Source of the DNA: Rikenellaceae bacterium
Lineage (GTDB): Bacteria; Bacteroidota; Bacteroidia; Bacteroidales; Rikenellaceae
Reading direction: 5' to 3'
DNA length: 64,000 nucleotides
NCBI GenBank assembly: GCA_009783565.1
Contig: WRDF01000001.1
Location: forward strand, 186,001 to 250,000
Shown: positions 25,331-34,932 of the stretch, in pieces
Position numbering within the stretch: the stretch's first letter is position 1
Layout of the letters: every line of letters begins with the position of its first letter
Notes under the pieces: generated by a model
Told to the model about the DNA's origin: nothing
Databases searched by the model: none
The model's input: only the letters and a program-made list of their open reading frames with translations
Made by a program: the position numbers and the translations under genes

Positions 25331-26008
25331 ATGGAAATGCGATTTTTCACGATACCCAACCTGCTGACGTTGGCAAATCTCGCGTGCGGGGCGGCGGCTG
25401 TGGTCGCCGCATTGCAGTGGGGCGACCTGCGCACGGCATTCTGGCTCGTGGCGGCGGCAGCGGTACTCGACTTCTTCGACGGATTCGCGGCGCGGCTGCT
25501 GCGGCAATACTCCGAACTCGGACGGCAACTCGATTCGCTATGCGATATGGTGAGCTTCGGGCTTGCACCTTCGGCGGTGCTTTTTACGATGTACGGCACG
25601 GTGGGCGGCGGCGCGCCGTGGGGTGCGGCGGTGTTTATCATTACGCTTTTTTCCGCCCTTCGCCTTGCGCGGTTCAATATCGACGCAGCGCAGGCGGAAG
25701 GATTCATCGGACTTCCGACCCCTGCGTGCGCACTTTTCGTGGGTGCGGCGGGGTGGCTTTTCGCGTCGGGGACGTTCGTGCCGACGGCTGTGGCGATAGT
25801 CACGGCGGCCGTCGTGTTGGCGGTGTTGCTCATCGCGCCACTGCGGATGTTCGCGCTGAAATTCCGTGATTTCTCGTGGAAGCATAATGCTCTGTGTTAC
25901 AGCTTTTTAGCTCTCTCGGCTACGGCGCTCGCGATCTTTCATATAGCCGCCATACCTTTTATTATAGCGGGATATGTTGCGATAAGTTTGGTAGTCCGGG
26001 AAAAATGA
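25331..26008 (+). CDS. pssA: CDP-diacylglycerol--serine O-phosphatidyltransferase
   Basis: Makes phosphatidylserine, the precursor of phosphatidylethanolamine. The 225-residue membrane protein has the CDP-alcohol phosphatidyltransferase motif DFFDGFAARLLRQYSELGRQ followed by LDSLCDMVSFG (D-x2-D-G-x2-A-R-x8-G-x3-D-x3-D). LPTPACALFVGAAGWL and several further hydrophobic segments follow. The SFG-LAPS block is typical of the PssA subfamily rather than PgsA. Start at ATG 25331 or 25337. No psd gene is nearby. Confidence 0.92.
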   Translation: MEMRFFTIPNLLTLANLACGAAAVVAALQWGDLRTAFWLVAAAAVLDFFDGFAARLLRQYSELGRQLDSLCDMVSFGLAPSAVLFTMYGTVGGGAPWGAAVFIITLFSALRLARFNIDAAQAEGFIGLPTPACALFVGAAGWLFASGTFVPTAVAIVTAAVVLAVLLIAPLRMFALKFRDFSWKHNALCYSFLALSATALAIFHIAAIPFIIAGYVAISLVVREK

Positions 26009-26071
26009 CATACATTTGCGGCTCGGCACGAGATGCCGACGAGTGTTTTTACTAAAAATCAAAAGCAAAAA

Positions 26072-26755
26072 ATGGCAACAAAGATCAGATTGGCGCGACA
26101 TGGCAAAAAGGGATATGCTTTCTACCACATCGTCGTTGCAGACAGCAGAGCGCCGCGTGACGGCAAATTTATCGAAAAGCTGGGAACTTACAATCCGAAC
26201 ACTAATCCTGCTACTATCGAACTCAACTTCGACCGCACGGTCGATTGGGTGATGAAGGGTGCACAGCCGACCGACACTACGCGCGCGATTCTCTCCTATA
26301 AAGGGGTCATGCTGAAAAAGCATCTGCTCGGCGGCGTGGCGAAAGGCGCACTGACCGAAAGCGAAGCCGACGCACGTCTCGAAAAATGGATGAACGAAAA
26401 GGCGGGTAAGGTCGACGCCAAGGCGAACAAACTGAGCGCCGACAAGGCTGCCGCAGAACGCGCACGCAAGGCCGGCGAGGTCAAAGCCAACGAAGAAAAG
26501 GCGAAAGCCATAGCAGCGAAAAAAGCTGCCATAGCGGGTGTCGCAGCATCGGAAGAGGGCGAATCGTCGCCGTCGGACGAAGACGCAACATCGCTCGAAG
26601 CACTGCTCACTCCTCAGGAGGAAGAGGCAATGGCGGAAGCCGAAACAGTAGCGCAAGTTGCGGCTGAAACGGCCGAGACTGCTGAGGCAGTTGAGGTGGC
26701 TGAAACACCGGCGAAGGTTGCTGAGGCGGTGGAGACACCGGCGGAGGAGCAATAG
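26072..26755 (+). CDS. rpsP: 30S ribosomal protein S16 with long C-terminal tail
   Basis: The first 80 or so residues are S16 ([56 protein letters not shown]). They are followed by about 140 residues rich in Ala, Lys and Glu that end in alternating Glu-Thr-Ala repeats. Long S16 tails of this sort are known in Bacteroidota; their role is not. The start at 26072 is the normal S16 start; the upstream frame from 26033 is leader. A strong hairpin terminator (26776-26809) separates it from rimM. Confidence 0.97.
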   Translation: MATKIRLARHGKKGYAFYHIVVADSRAPRDGKFIEKLGTYNPNTNPATIELNFDRTVDWVMKGAQPTDTTRAILSYKGVMLKKHLLGGVAKGALTESEADARLEKWMNEKAGKVDAKANKLSADKAAAERARKAGEVKANEEKAKAIAAKKAAIAGVAASEEGESSPSDEDATSLEALLTPQEEEAMAEAETVAQVAAETAETAEAVEVAETPAKVAEAVETPAEEQ

Positions 26756-26775
26756 TATAATGTCTTTATAATGTG

Positions 26776-26809
26776 TCACTGCCGCAACGAACCAACGTTG
26801 CGGCAGTGA
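26776..26809 (+). terminator. Intrinsic terminator of rpsP
   Basis: Perfect 14-bp stem (26776-26789 and 26796-26809) with a 6-nt loop, followed by TATTTTTAT. Confidence 0.85.
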
Positions 26810-26819
26810 TATTTTTATC

Positions 26820-26827
26820 TATCTTTG
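26820..26827 (+). promoter_or_regulatory. Bacteroidota -7 box of rimM
   Basis: TATCTTTG, 62 nt upstream of the ATG. A TTG at 26798-26800, inside the rpsP terminator stem, is 19 nt upstream and would serve as the -33 element, so terminator and promoter overlap. Confidence 0.6.
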
Positions 26828-26889
26828 TTTAGTCAAAATCTTTAATATGAGTGCCATAAGGCACTTTCACTAATCTTCGATTCGTTTTT

Positions 26890-27465
26890 ATGTTATTGCC
26901 GGCGGGAAAAATCGTTAAACTATTCGGGCATGACGGCACGGTCGTAATCAATCTCTACGACGCTTTCCATGAATGTTACGGCGACGACGGCGACAATATC
27001 GAGAATAATGAGACGCCGCTGTTTGTCAAAATAGACGGGCTGGCAGTTCCTCTTTTTATCGAGCGGTTCGAGCGTCGCGGACAGCGAGGAGCGCTCATAC
27101 GCTTTGCGGATATCGACACCCCCGCGCGCGCGGAAGAACTGCTCGTCGGTCATGAACTGTTTGTGGCTCAGGAGGATACGGAGCGAGAAAACTCTGCTAA
27201 AAACTCCTCTGAAAACGATGATATATTTTTTGGCGATCTCGTAGGCTATCGCGCTCTTATCGCCGAAGAAGACTCGGCTGACGAACCGTTGGCGGGCGCT
27301 GTCGTCGCGTTCATAGATCACGCACTGAACCCGCTTCTGCAACTCGACATTGACGGCAATGAGGTGCTGGTCCCTGCCATCGGCGAATTCATAACCGCTA
27401 TCGATCCCGCGCGCCGAACTGTCGAACTCATCCTCCCTGTCGGTCTGTTGGAGCTGTATCTCTAA
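26890..27465 (+). CDS. rimM: Ribosome maturation factor RimM
   Basis: Assists maturation of the 30S head by binding S19. 191 residues: an N-terminal RimM barrel (LPAGKIVKLFGHDGTVVINL, FVKIDGLAVPLFIERFERRG, GALIRFADIDTPARAEELLV) and a C-terminal PRC-like barrel (NPLLQLDIDGNEVLVPAIGE, FITAIDPARRTVELILPVGL). It follows rpsP as in many genomes but has its own promoter. The linker region is acidic. Confidence 0.9.
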   Translation: MLLPAGKIVKLFGHDGTVVINLYDAFHECYGDDGDNIENNETPLFVKIDGLAVPLFIERFERRGQRGALIRFADIDTPARAEELLVGHELFVAQEDTERENSAKNSSENDDIFFGDLVGYRALIAEEDSADEPLAGAVVAFIDHALNPLLQLDIDGNEVLVPAIGEFITAIDPARRTVELILPVGLLELYL

Positions 27466-27508
27466 AAATATCTTAAAGCGCATACTGCACGTGCGGCAGT
27501 GACAATAT

Positions 27509-27542
27509 AAAAGCGGAGTCTCCCAAAGGAGACTCCGCTTTT
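27509..27542. terminator. Bidirectional terminator between rimM and the OMP gene
   Basis: Perfect 15-bp stem (27509-27523 and 27528-27542), CAAA loop, A run on the left and T run on the right, between convergent genes. Confidence 0.88.
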
Positions 27543-27559
27543 ATACATTATTTTGTCGT

Positions 27560-27587
27560 CCGGCAGGCCGGAAAACACGCGCGCGTT
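27560..27587. repeat. CGCG palindrome element at the OMP gene stop
   Basis: CCGGCAGGCCGGAAAACACG continuing into GCGCGTT, directly against the stop codon of the minus-strand OMP gene at 27588. Confidence 0.65.
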
Positions 27588-28847
27588 CTATTTATAGAAC
27601 AAGTTCGTCCGGTGTGCGCCGCCGAGTTTGAAGATTACGCCACCCTGAACGCCCCACATCCAATTCGTGTAGTCCTTGATGTCGTTGCGGATATTGTCGA
27701 TCGGCTCGTCGCCGAAGCTGTATATCGACATACCTTTGAGTTGCAGATCGACCACAGGCGAAACGCGGAAACGCAACGCGAGATCACCACCCGCACCGAA
27801 GTTCCAACCGTTGTACTCGTCGTTCACAAACTTGCTGTCGTTGCTTTTGAGGTTGATGTTCGACGTGAAGTTCTGGCCATAAACACCTGGGCTGAGCACC
27901 ACATTGAACCCTTTTGCACGTCCACAGAAGAGGCGGCAAAGGTTCACGTCAAAGCGCAAACCGACGTTGATGAACGAGCTTTGCTGATATAGGTCGTTCA
28001 TCTCGCGCGCACCTTGTGGAGCGGCTTGCGGATTCGAAATAAAACGCTGGTGAACCACACCTGCGTTGTCCATGAAGAATCTCTTGTCACGGATGCGCGC
28101 ACCCGCTTTGGTTTCGCCGTAATCGGCCGTCAGCGACAGCCCCAGCGTCGGGGTCATCTGATAGCCAACCTGTACGCCGCCCATAAAGCCGATATACAGG
28201 TGGTTGTGAGCCTCCCACGACACCATGTTGCCATGCAGGAACGGCACACCGGCATTCACGCCTATCGACCAACGCGACCAATCGCCGCGTTCTTTCACGA
28301 CGGGTTCGGGCGTCGGTTCGGGACGCGGAGCGGGTTCAGGTCTCGGCTGCGGCTGCGGCGTCGGTTCGGGACGCGGAGCAGGAGCGGGAGCAGGCGCCGG
28401 AGCGGGCGTGGGTTGTGCACCTACGGCCGGAACGGTGATCTCTACCACCACTACCGGAGCACGGCCCTCGAACGATTCGGCCATGTTACGAGTGCGGAAA
28501 TCCTCCTCTTTCAGACCGTTACGTACGATAAGCTCGCTCTTCACGCGGTTGGCCATCGTCTTGGCCAGCAGGCGGTTAGACGGGGCCGTGGGCAGTGCGA
28601 TGCTGTAGCTCGTTACATAGACCTTGATCTCGCCACCGCGGATGATCGTTTTGTGGCGGTTCACGAAATCCGACAGGCGCGCCCATTCCGCCTGGTTCGG
28701 CTGTGACTCGCGCATGTAGAACATGTCATCACCGGGCTGGAACACGAAGACGACCTTCGTATGGTCTGCCGCCCTGTGCTGCTGAGCCGTCGCCATCATC
28801 ACGGGGCAAACGAGCGCGAGCAGTGTTGCATAAATAATTTTCTTCAT
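27588..28847 (-). CDS. Outer-membrane beta-barrel protein with N-terminal OmpA-like region and Pro-rich linker
   Basis: A 419-residue protein. Signal peptide MKKIIYATLLALVCPVMMAT; residues about 25-145 form an alpha/beta region with RLLAKTMANRVKSELIVRNG, similar to the OmpA-type or DUF3868-type domain of Bacteroidota; residues about 150-200 are a Pro-Ala-Glu repeat linker (PAPAPAPAPRPEP); the rest shows alternating strands of a beta barrel (WSIGVNAGVPFLHGNMV, GFMGGVQVGYQMTPTLGLSL) and ends in GGAHRTNLFYK. The start at 28847 is fixed by the signal peptide. A role in linking outer membrane and periplasm is inferred. It is transcribed alone. Confidence 0.8.
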   Translation of the reverse strand: MKKIIYATLLALVCPVMMATAQQHRAADHTKVVFVFQPGDDMFYMRESQPNQAEWARLSDFVNRHKTIIRGGEIKVYVTSYSIALPTAPSNRLLAKTMANRVKSELIVRNGLKEEDFRTRNMAESFEGRAPVVVVEITVPAVGAQPTPAPAPAPAPAPRPEPTPQPQPRPEPAPRPEPTPEPVVKERGDWSRWSIGVNAGVPFLHGNMVSWEAHNHLYIGFMGGVQVGYQMTPTLGLSLTADYGETKAGARIRDKRFFMDNAGVVHQRFISNPQAAPQGAREMNDLYQQSSFINVGLRFDVNLCRLFCGRAKGFNVVLSPGVYGQNFTSNINLKSNDSKFVNDEYNGWNFGAGGDLALRFRVSPVVDLQLKGMSIYSFGDEPIDNIRNDIKDYTNWMWGVQGGVIFKLGGAHRTNLFYK

Positions 28848-28948
28848 AATTTGCGATTTTTGTTTTCTGATGTATGTTTCGTTCGTATTACACGCGTTAC
28901 AAAATACCACATTTTGCAGAAAGAGGCAAAACAATAATACCTTTCGGG

Positions 28949-28956
28949 CAAAGATA
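28949..28956 (-). promoter_or_regulatory. Bacteroidota -7 box of the OMP gene
   Basis: Minus-strand TATCTTTG, about 100 nt upstream of the ATG at 28847, giving a leader of about 95 nt. Confidence 0.5.
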
Positions 28957-29017
28957 TAAAAAATCTCTATTCCCGCTTATTCCTGTTAAATTTTTCTTCA
29001 AGATTTGCGCTAAAAGT

Positions 29018-29914
29018 TCATTTCCGCGCGAGCTGTTCCTCGATATAGCCCGTCACACCGACCGTATCGGCGGGGTCGAACCATGCAATCCGCGCATCGC
29101 GGCCGAACCACGTAACCTGGCGCTTGGCATACCGGCGCGAGTTGCGCTTGATAAATCCGATCGCCTCATAACGAGTCGTGTGCCCGTCAAAGTAGTCGAA
29201 CAATTCACGGTAACCGACTGTCTGTAAGGAGTTTAACGCGCGATGCGGGTACAGCGCGCGCGCCTCCGCTTCAAGCCCAGCCGCTATCATTTCATCCACC
29301 CTCCGATCGATCCGGGCATACAATTCCTCGCGCGGAAGATGCGTACCCACCTTTATTATACGGAACGTGCGTGCGTGCGTGCGACCTGTGCGGAATTCGG
29401 AGTACGGGCGACCGGTCTGCAAGCATACTTCCAGCGCGCGGATAATGCGCTGTGGATTTTGGTGGTCTATTTTCGCAAAGCACTCAGGGTCAAGCCGTTC
29501 CAGTTCCGTAAGCAACTCATCGAGCGAACGCGCAGAAAGTTGCGCCCGCAGCAGCAGATCGGCATCTGGCAGCGTATCCATCCCATGGCACAGCGCATCG
29601 ACATACAGTCCCGACCCACCGACGGCGACCACAACCTGATGCGTCCTGAAAAGTTCGTCCAGCAGCGCCAACGCATCGGTCTCATACCGTCCGCAACTGT
29701 ACTCGTCCGTAATCTCACGTGAGGCTATAAAGTGGTGCGGCACGGCGGAAAGCTGCTCCGGCACAGGTTGCGCCGTCCCTATCGCCATACCGCGATAGAA
29801 CTGACGCGAGTCGGCAGAAACGATCGGCGCACCGAAATGTCGCGCCACTTCGACACTCAGTCCCGTTTTGCCCGACCCCGTCGGCCCTACGATCACTACG
29901 AGAGTTCTTTTCAT
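29018..29914 (-). CDS. miaA: tRNA dimethylallyltransferase
   Basis: Adds an isopentenyl group to A37 of tRNAs that read UNN codons. 298 residues with P-loop VVIVGPTGSGKTGLSVEVA, the substrate Asp in VSADSRQFYRGMAIGTAQP, VGGSGLYVDAL, NPQRIIRALEV and the tRNA-binding KRNSRRYAKRQVTWF block. The start at 29914 (MKRTLVVIVG) is 9-10 codons after an in-frame upstream start. A family C repeat separates it from uvrA. Confidence 0.96.
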   Translation of the reverse strand: MKRTLVVIVGPTGSGKTGLSVEVARHFGAPIVSADSRQFYRGMAIGTAQPVPEQLSAVPHHFIASREITDEYSCGRYETDALALLDELFRTHQVVVAVGGSGLYVDALCHGMDTLPDADLLLRAQLSARSLDELLTELERLDPECFAKIDHQNPQRIIRALEVCLQTGRPYSEFRTGRTHARTFRIIKVGTHLPREELYARIDRRVDEMIAAGLEAEARALYPHRALNSLQTVGYRELFDYFDGHTTRYEAIGFIKRNSRRYAKRQVTWFGRDARIAWFDPADTVGVTGYIEEQLARK

Positions 29915-29924
29915 ATAAATTGTT

Positions 29925-29984
29925 ATTGCGGCTTGGGGTCGCAATCTCTTATCGCATTAGATTACGGGTCAAGCCCGCAATGAC
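29925..29984. repeat. Intergenic palindromic repeat, family C
   Basis: Ends ATTGCGG and GGGTCAAGCCCGCAATGACA with an inner inverted pair around GCAATCT. Related copies: 6630-6654, 15763-15796, 25225-25290 and 34853-34904. Confidence 0.65.
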
Positions 29985-29997
29985 AGTTTTTAAATTC

Positions 29998-32811
29998 TTA
30001 ATTTTTAATTGATAGTACCCGCCTCAAATACTCACCGGTGTAGCTCGCGGGATTTGTGGCGATTTGTTCCGGAGTGCCCTCAGCAACGATCCGGCCTCCG
30101 CCCGCGCCGCCCTCAGGCCCCATGTCGACTACCCAGTCGGCGACTTTTATCACATCGAGATTATGCTCGATAACCACGATCGTATTGCCGCGCTCGACGA
30201 GTTTGCTCAGTACATCCAACAGCTGGCGCACGTCCTCGAAATGCAGGCCTGTGGTGGGTTCGTCCAATATATACAAGGTATTTCCCGTATCGCGCTTAGC
30301 CAACTCGGCCGATAGTTTTATACGCTGGCTCTCACCGCCCGAAAGTGTCGTACACGGCTGTCCCAGAGTGAGATAGCCCAGCCCGACCTCCTGTATCGCC
30401 CGCAATTTCTGGCGGATCGACGGCACACTGTCGAAAAATTCCAGCGCCGCATCGACCGTCATATCCAACACATCGCTGATAGTCGCCCCCTTGTATCGCA
30501 CTTCGAGCGTCTCGCGGTTGTAACGCCGCCCGCCGCACACTTTGCAACGCACGTAAACGTCGGGCAGGAAGTTCATCTCGATGGTCTGCACCCCCGCGCC
30601 GCGACACTCCTCACACCGTCCACCCTTAACATTGAACGAGAATCGCCCGGCCGTGAATCCGCGAATCTGGGCGTCCGGCGTGCGCTCGAAGAGCTTTCGA
30701 ATGTCACCCATAACGTTCGAGTACGTCGCAGGATTGCTGCGCGGCGAACGGCCTATGGGCGACTGGTCGACCACCACCAGCTTGTCCACGTTCTCCAATC
30801 CATCAATGGAAGAGAACGCAAGCGGCTGATCATAAGCATTATACAACTTGCGCGCGAGCGCAGGGCGCAGGGTCTCGCTAACGAGCGTCGATTTGCCGCT
30901 GCCGCTCACACCCGTCACGGCGATCATCACGCCCAGCGGGAACGCCACGTCCACACTCCGCAGGTTATTCCCCGCCGCACCGCGCACCATCAGCTCCTTG
31001 CCGCTCCCCGCGCGCCGCGACGCCGGAACGCCGATACTGCGGTCGCCGCGCAGGTACTCCGCCGTCAGCGTCGCGGCACGCTCGATGTCACCGATCTTTC
31101 CTTGCGCGACTATCTCTCCTCCGGCCGCACCTGCCAACGGCCCCACGTCTATTATATGGTCGGCGCTGCGGATCATTTCCTCGTCGTGTTCGACAACGAT
31201 GACCGAGTTGCCCGCATCGCGCAGCTCCTGCAACGAGCGGATCAGCTTGCGATTGTCGCGTTGGTGCAGCCCGATGCTCGGCTCGTCGAGAATATACAGC
31301 ACGTTCACTAATCGCGAACCGATCTGCGTAGCAAGGCGTATGCGCTGGCTCTCGCCGCCTGAAAGCGACCGCGACGCACGCCCCAGTGACAAATAGCCCA
31401 ACCCCACATCGACCAGAAACCGCAGCCGGTCGCGAATTTCGCTCAGCGGTTCGCGCGCAATCGCCGCCTCTTTGGGCGACATACGCGTCTCCACATCCAC
31501 GAGCCACGCGGCGAGCGAGCCGATGTCCATCGCCGAAAGTTCGGCGATATTCCGACCGTCGATGCGGAAATGCAACGCCTCGTCCCGCAGACGCGACCCG
31601 TTACACGAGCTGCACACGCGCCGCATCAGGAACTGCTCGCGCCATTTTTCGCCGTCCTCCGTGCGTTCGATGTAGTCCGCCAAGCCGTCCCACGCGATCA
31701 TTTGCGTACCAGCGACATAAGAAAATCCGCGCATATCGATCGCCATCGGCACAGGGTCGCCATACAGCACAGCGTTCATTCCCTCCTCCGAAATCTCGCC
31801 CACGGGGTCGTCTATCGTGAAATCATAACGCCGTCCCAGACCCTCCAACAGCGCAAAAAGTAAATTATTACGATATTTTCCGAGCGGCTCTATCCCGCCC
31901 TCGCGCAGCGATCGCTTACGGTTCGGAATGATACGCGCCATGTCGAACACAGCCTCCTCGCCAAGCCCGTTGCATCGCGGGCACGCGCCCTGCGGCGAGT
32001 TGAACGAAAAAGTGTGAGGCGCGGGGTCGTTGAAAGCCACACCGCTCGTCGGACACATCAGGTGGCGCGAATAAAACCGCGTACCGCCCGTATCGTAATC
32101 GTACAGCATCACCGTCCCCTTACCCTGCCGCATCGCTTCGGCAAGGCTCTTCAACAGCCGCTCGCGTGCACTTTCTTCGGCCGCAAGGCGGTCGATAACA
32201 AGTTCTATGTGATGTACCTTATAACGGTCGAGCTTCATACCCGCTTTAAGTTCCGTAATCTCGCCGTCGATGCGCGCCCATAAATATCCTTTTTTGATAA
32301 ACCCCTCGAAAAGCTCGCGGTAATGCCCCTTGCGGCCACGAACGAGCGGTGCGAGCAGCGCGATCTTCGCACCTGCAAAACCGCTGAGGATGAGGTCGGC
32401 GATCTGCCGGTCGGTGTAATGCACCATCTCCTCGCCCGTTGCAGGCGAATAAGCGCGCGACGCACGAGCGAACAGCAGGCGCAGAAAGTCGTTTATTTCG
32501 GTGACCGTCCCCACCGTCGAGCGCGGGTTCTTGTTCGTCGTCTTCTGCTCGATGGCCACCACCGGACTGAGACCCGTAATCCGGTCTACGTCAGGGCGTT
32601 CCATCGTTCCGACGAATTGCCGCGCATAGGTCGAGAGCGTTTCCATATACCGCCTCTGCCCTTCGGCATAGATCGTGTCGAACGCCAGCGACGACTTGCC
32701 CGACCCCGACAGCCCTGTGATCACTACCAATCGGTCGCGCGGGATTTCCAAGTCCACATTTTTCAGATTGTGCACCCGCGCGCCTGAAATTTTTATCGTG
32801 TTGTCTTTCAC
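29998..32811 (-). CDS. uvrA: Excinuclease ABC subunit A
   Basis: Damage-recognition ATPase of nucleotide excision repair. 937 residues with two ABC modules: Walker [14 protein letters not shown] and [13 protein letters not shown], signatures [14 protein letters not shown] and [14 protein letters not shown], and Walker [13 protein letters not shown] and [12 protein letters not shown]. Zn-binding Cys pairs are visible ([23 protein letters not shown] with CKVCGGRRY). Length is normal. Transcribed on the minus strand after the lytic transglycosylase. Confidence 0.98.
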   Translation of the reverse strand: MKDNTIKISGARVHNLKNVDLEIPRDRLVVITGLSGSGKSSLAFDTIYAEGQRRYMETLSTYARQFVGTMERPDVDRITGLSPVVAIEQKTTNKNPRSTVGTVTEINDFLRLLFARASRAYSPATGEEMVHYTDRQIADLILSGFAGAKIALLAPLVRGRKGHYRELFEGFIKKGYLWARIDGEITELKAGMKLDRYKVHHIELVIDRLAAEESARERLLKSLAEAMRQGKGTVMLYDYDTGGTRFYSRHLMCPTSGVAFNDPAPHTFSFNSPQGACPRCNGLGEEAVFDMARIIPNRKRSLREGGIEPLGKYRNNLLFALLEGLGRRYDFTIDDPVGEISEEGMNAVLYGDPVPMAIDMRGFSYVAGTQMIAWDGLADYIERTEDGEKWREQFLMRRVCSSCNGSRLRDEALHFRIDGRNIAELSAMDIGSLAAWLVDVETRMSPKEAAIAREPLSEIRDRLRFLVDVGLGYLSLGRASRSLSGGESQRIRLATQIGSRLVNVLYILDEPSIGLHQRDNRKLIRSLQELRDAGNSVIVVEHDEEMIRSADHIIDVGPLAGAAGGEIVAQGKIGDIERAATLTAEYLRGDRSIGVPASRRAGSGKELMVRGAAGNNLRSVDVAFPLGVMIAVTGVSGSGKSTLVSETLRPALARKLYNAYDQPLAFSSIDGLENVDKLVVVDQSPIGRSPRSNPATYSNVMGDIRKLFERTPDAQIRGFTAGRFSFNVKGGRCEECRGAGVQTIEMNFLPDVYVRCKVCGGRRYNRETLEVRYKGATISDVLDMTVDAALEFFDSVPSIRQKLRAIQEVGLGYLTLGQPCTTLSGGESQRIKLSAELAKRDTGNTLYILDEPTTGLHFEDVRQLLDVLSKLVERGNTIVVIEHNLDVIKVADWVVDMGPEGGAGGGRIVAEGTPEQIATNPASYTGEYLRRVLSIKN

Positions 32812-32922
32812 TTATTGTTTAATGTCTTCACAAATGCGACCCGCAGCCACCGGCGGCGTAAGGTCGCTACTCCTGCGCGCTACGCGCTACGGAACGCAAC
32901 CCTACGCTGGCTGCGTGTCTAA

Positions 32923-32936
32923 AACATGCGCGTGTT
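32923..32936. repeat. CGCG-type palindrome near the transglycosylase stop
   Basis: AACATGCGCGTGTT, a variant of the ACACGCGCGCGTGT motif, 18 nt downstream of the stop of the gene at 32954. The rest of the 140-nt gap to uvrA holds an imperfect GC-rich inverted repeat and no gene. Confidence 0.5.
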
Positions 32937-32953
32937 AATTCCTATATTCTTAA

Positions 32954-33898
32954 TTACCGCCCCGTCCTGAACCCGCTATTGGGAATCTTCACTTCGAGCG
33001 TGCGTCCGCGCGGATTGGCGTAGGCATAATCGCGAATCCAATGGTTCAACTCGCGCAGCATCTTGTACGTCGTGCCGTGATGTGCGGCGAACTCAGGCCA
33101 TTTGATACCCCGCTCGGAAATCGTAACCATGTGATAATCAGTGAGCAGCGGATAGTATTGCGACTCATCCACAAAAAATCCGTAAGCCTCAGGATTCTCG
33201 AAAATGAGCTTGAACGCCAGCACGCGGAACAGGTATCTCCGCGTCTCGTCGGGCAGCCAGATGTCGTAATAGTTGTCGATGCCGGTCTGCAAATCGACGC
33301 GACGCGCCACGCCTGCATCGCCCAGATTATAGGCCGCCGCCGCCATTGTCCACGTGCCGAAACGGTCTTTCGATTTTTGCAAATGTCGGCATGCTACCTC
33401 CGTAGCCTTCGCGATGTCATAGCGGTCGTCGGCCTCAGGCCCTACATGCAGGCCGTAATCCGTTCCCGTGCCAGGCATTATCTGCCACAGCCCCGCCGCG
33501 CGCGCCGAAGATATTGCATTGGGGTCGAGGCTGCTCTCGGCCACGCACAGGTATTTGAAATCGGAAGGTATACCGTTGCGCGCCAAGACAGGCTCTATCT
33601 GCGCGAAATACCGCTTGCTGTTGAGCAGCGCGAGCATCGTTCGCGAGTGCATGTAGGTCGTGATCAACAGTTCGCGCATCAGGCTTTCGCGCGTGTCGAA
33701 ATTTTCCAATGGCACACGCTCGCCTGCGAAGTATAGTTCGGTCGGCAACTGCGGAGCTACTACGGGCTGAATCGCAACGTTGTTGCCGGTGGCATCGGTC
33801 AGAAACAGGCCGCCGCCATTGGTCGGAGCAGACTGCCCGCACGCTGCGGCGAACACCGTCAGCGCCGCAGCAAAAGTCATGATATATCTCATCTTCAT
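32954..33898 (-). CDS. Lytic transglycosylase, Slt/MltD type
   Basis: Cleaves peptidoglycan between MurNAc and GlcNAc with formation of anhydro-MurNAc. 314 residues: lipoprotein-like signal (FAAALTVFAAAC, Cys 20), then an SLT domain with catalytic Glu in LCVAESSLDPNAISSARAAG, LWQIMPGTGTDYGL, and MAAAAYNLGDAGV. The C-terminal part (VTISERGIKWPEFAAHHG to LRELNHWIRDYAY) resembles a degenerate LysM-like region, as in MltD. Divergent from the CvfB-like gene, with an 18-bp palindrome between them. Confidence 0.9.
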   Translation of the reverse strand: MKMRYIMTFAAALTVFAAACGQSAPTNGGGLFLTDATGNNVAIQPVVAPQLPTELYFAGERVPLENFDTRESLMRELLITTYMHSRTMLALLNSKRYFAQIEPVLARNGIPSDFKYLCVAESSLDPNAISSARAAGLWQIMPGTGTDYGLHVGPEADDRYDIAKATEVACRHLQKSKDRFGTWTMAAAAYNLGDAGVARRVDLQTGIDNYYDIWLPDETRRYLFRVLAFKLIFENPEAYGFFVDESQYYPLLTDYHMVTISERGIKWPEFAAHHGTTYKMLRELNHWIRDYAYANPRGRTLEVKIPNSGFRTGR

Positions 33899-33931
33899 GC
33901 TATTTTATTTCGGAAAATGAACGTGTAAAGA

Positions 33932-33949
33932 TACCACAAAATTGTGGTA
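33932..33949. promoter_or_regulatory. 18-bp palindrome, possible operator
   Basis: Perfect inverted repeat TACCACAA-AA-TTGTGGTA between two divergent genes. On the minus strand it borders TATCTTTA (33926-33933), on the plus strand it is just upstream of TACCTTCG (33967-33974), so a bound protein could act on both promoters. Confidence 0.45.
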
Positions 33950-33966
33950 ATTCGGCGGGGAATGAC

Positions 33967-33974
33967 TACCTTCG
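33967..33974 (+). promoter_or_regulatory. Putative -7 box of the CvfB-like gene
   Basis: TACCTTCG followed by C, a one-base variant of TAnnTTTG, 23 nt upstream of the ATG at 33998. It supports that start. Confidence 0.45.
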
Positions 33975-33997
33975 CACAAAAATCAGTACTACCTAAG

Positions 33998-34846
33998 ATG
34001 CTCGACGCAGGCACATATCATAAACTCACCGTAGCCCGTATCTCGGAGCACGGATTGTATCTGGCCGACGAGGCGGGCAGCGAGGTGTTGTTGCCGAACC
34101 GCTACGTTTCGCTTGAAAACCGCGTCGGCGATACGCTCGACGTGTTCGTGTACCATGATTCGGAAGACCGGCTCATCGCGACCACCGAGAAGCCTCTGGC
34201 GCGCGTGGGCGAGGTGGCTTTCCTGCGAGCGGTGGACAAAACCGCACACGGCGCGTTCCTCGACTGGGGCATAACGGCCAAAGACATCTTCCTGCCCAAC
34301 CGCAACATGCACGGCTATGTCGAGCCGCAGCACAGCTACATCGTCTACGTCTACCGCGACTCGATTACGGGGCGCGCCGTCGCGTCGATGAATCTGCGCT
34401 CGTTCATCTCGAACGACGAGCTGTCGCTGCGGCGCGGCGAGCAGGTCGAAATGATCGTCACGCAGCGCACCGAGCGCGGCTACCGCGTCGTCATACGCAA
34501 CCGTTATTGGGGCATGATTTACGACAACCAGATCTTCGGCGACGTGCGCGTCGGCGACCGCCTGACGGGCTGGGTGCGACGCATAACCGACGACAATCGC
34601 GTGGATGTGAGCCTACAACAGGAGGGCTATGACGAGGTGCGCGCGTCGGCAGATAGGTTGCTGACGCTTTTGGATGCGGCCGGCGGCAGTTTGCCTCTGC
34701 ACGATGCGAGCGCGCCGGAGCAAGTCGCCGCGCTGACGGGCATGAGCAAGAAGGTCTTCAAACGAACCGTCGGATACCTGATGAAACGCGGCGAGATAGA
34801 GATGAGCGAAGGCGGGATAGCACGCGCGTATGGCGACACGCCTTAG
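33998..34846 (+). CDS. S1 RNA-binding domain protein, CvfB-like
   Basis: A 282-residue protein of tandem S1-type OB folds followed by a winged helix. The start MLDAGTYHKLTVARISEHGL is the first S1-like domain; AFLDWGITAKDIFLPNRNM is the central one (as in CvfB/YitL), then MIYDNQIFGDVRVGDRLTGW, and the C-terminal winged helix TGMSKKVFKRTVGYLMKRGE. CvfB proteins bind RNA and affect virulence gene expression in Firmicutes; the function in Bacteroidota is unknown. The start at 33998 is preferred over 33944 because of the promoter at 33967. Confidence 0.88.
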   Translation: MLDAGTYHKLTVARISEHGLYLADEAGSEVLLPNRYVSLENRVGDTLDVFVYHDSEDRLIATTEKPLARVGEVAFLRAVDKTAHGAFLDWGITAKDIFLPNRNMHGYVEPQHSYIVYVYRDSITGRAVASMNLRSFISNDELSLRRGEQVEMIVTQRTERGYRVVIRNRYWGMIYDNQIFGDVRVGDRLTGWVRRITDDNRVDVSLQQEGYDEVRASADRLLTLLDAAGGSLPLHDASAPEQVAALTGMSKKVFKRTVGYLMKRGEIEMSEGGIARAYGDTP

Positions 34847-34852
34847 AATAAA

Positions 34853-34904
34853 TTGTCATTGCGGCCTCCGACCCGAAGATTGCGGGTCAAGCCCGCAATG
34901 ACAG
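34853..34904. repeat. Intergenic palindromic repeat, family C
   Basis: ATTGTCATTGCGG at the left end and CAAGCCCGCAATGACA at the right end, directly after the stop of the CvfB-like gene. Confidence 0.65.
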
Positions 34905-34932
34905 AGAGTATTTTTGTACGGTTTTTGATGAT

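Noticed and set aside
28201-28706. Pro-Ala-Glu repeat region of the OMP gene as a separate repeat element or opposite-strand gene
   Set aside because: It is an in-frame linker between the N-terminal domain and the barrel; the plus-strand frame is Gly-Ser-rich shadow.
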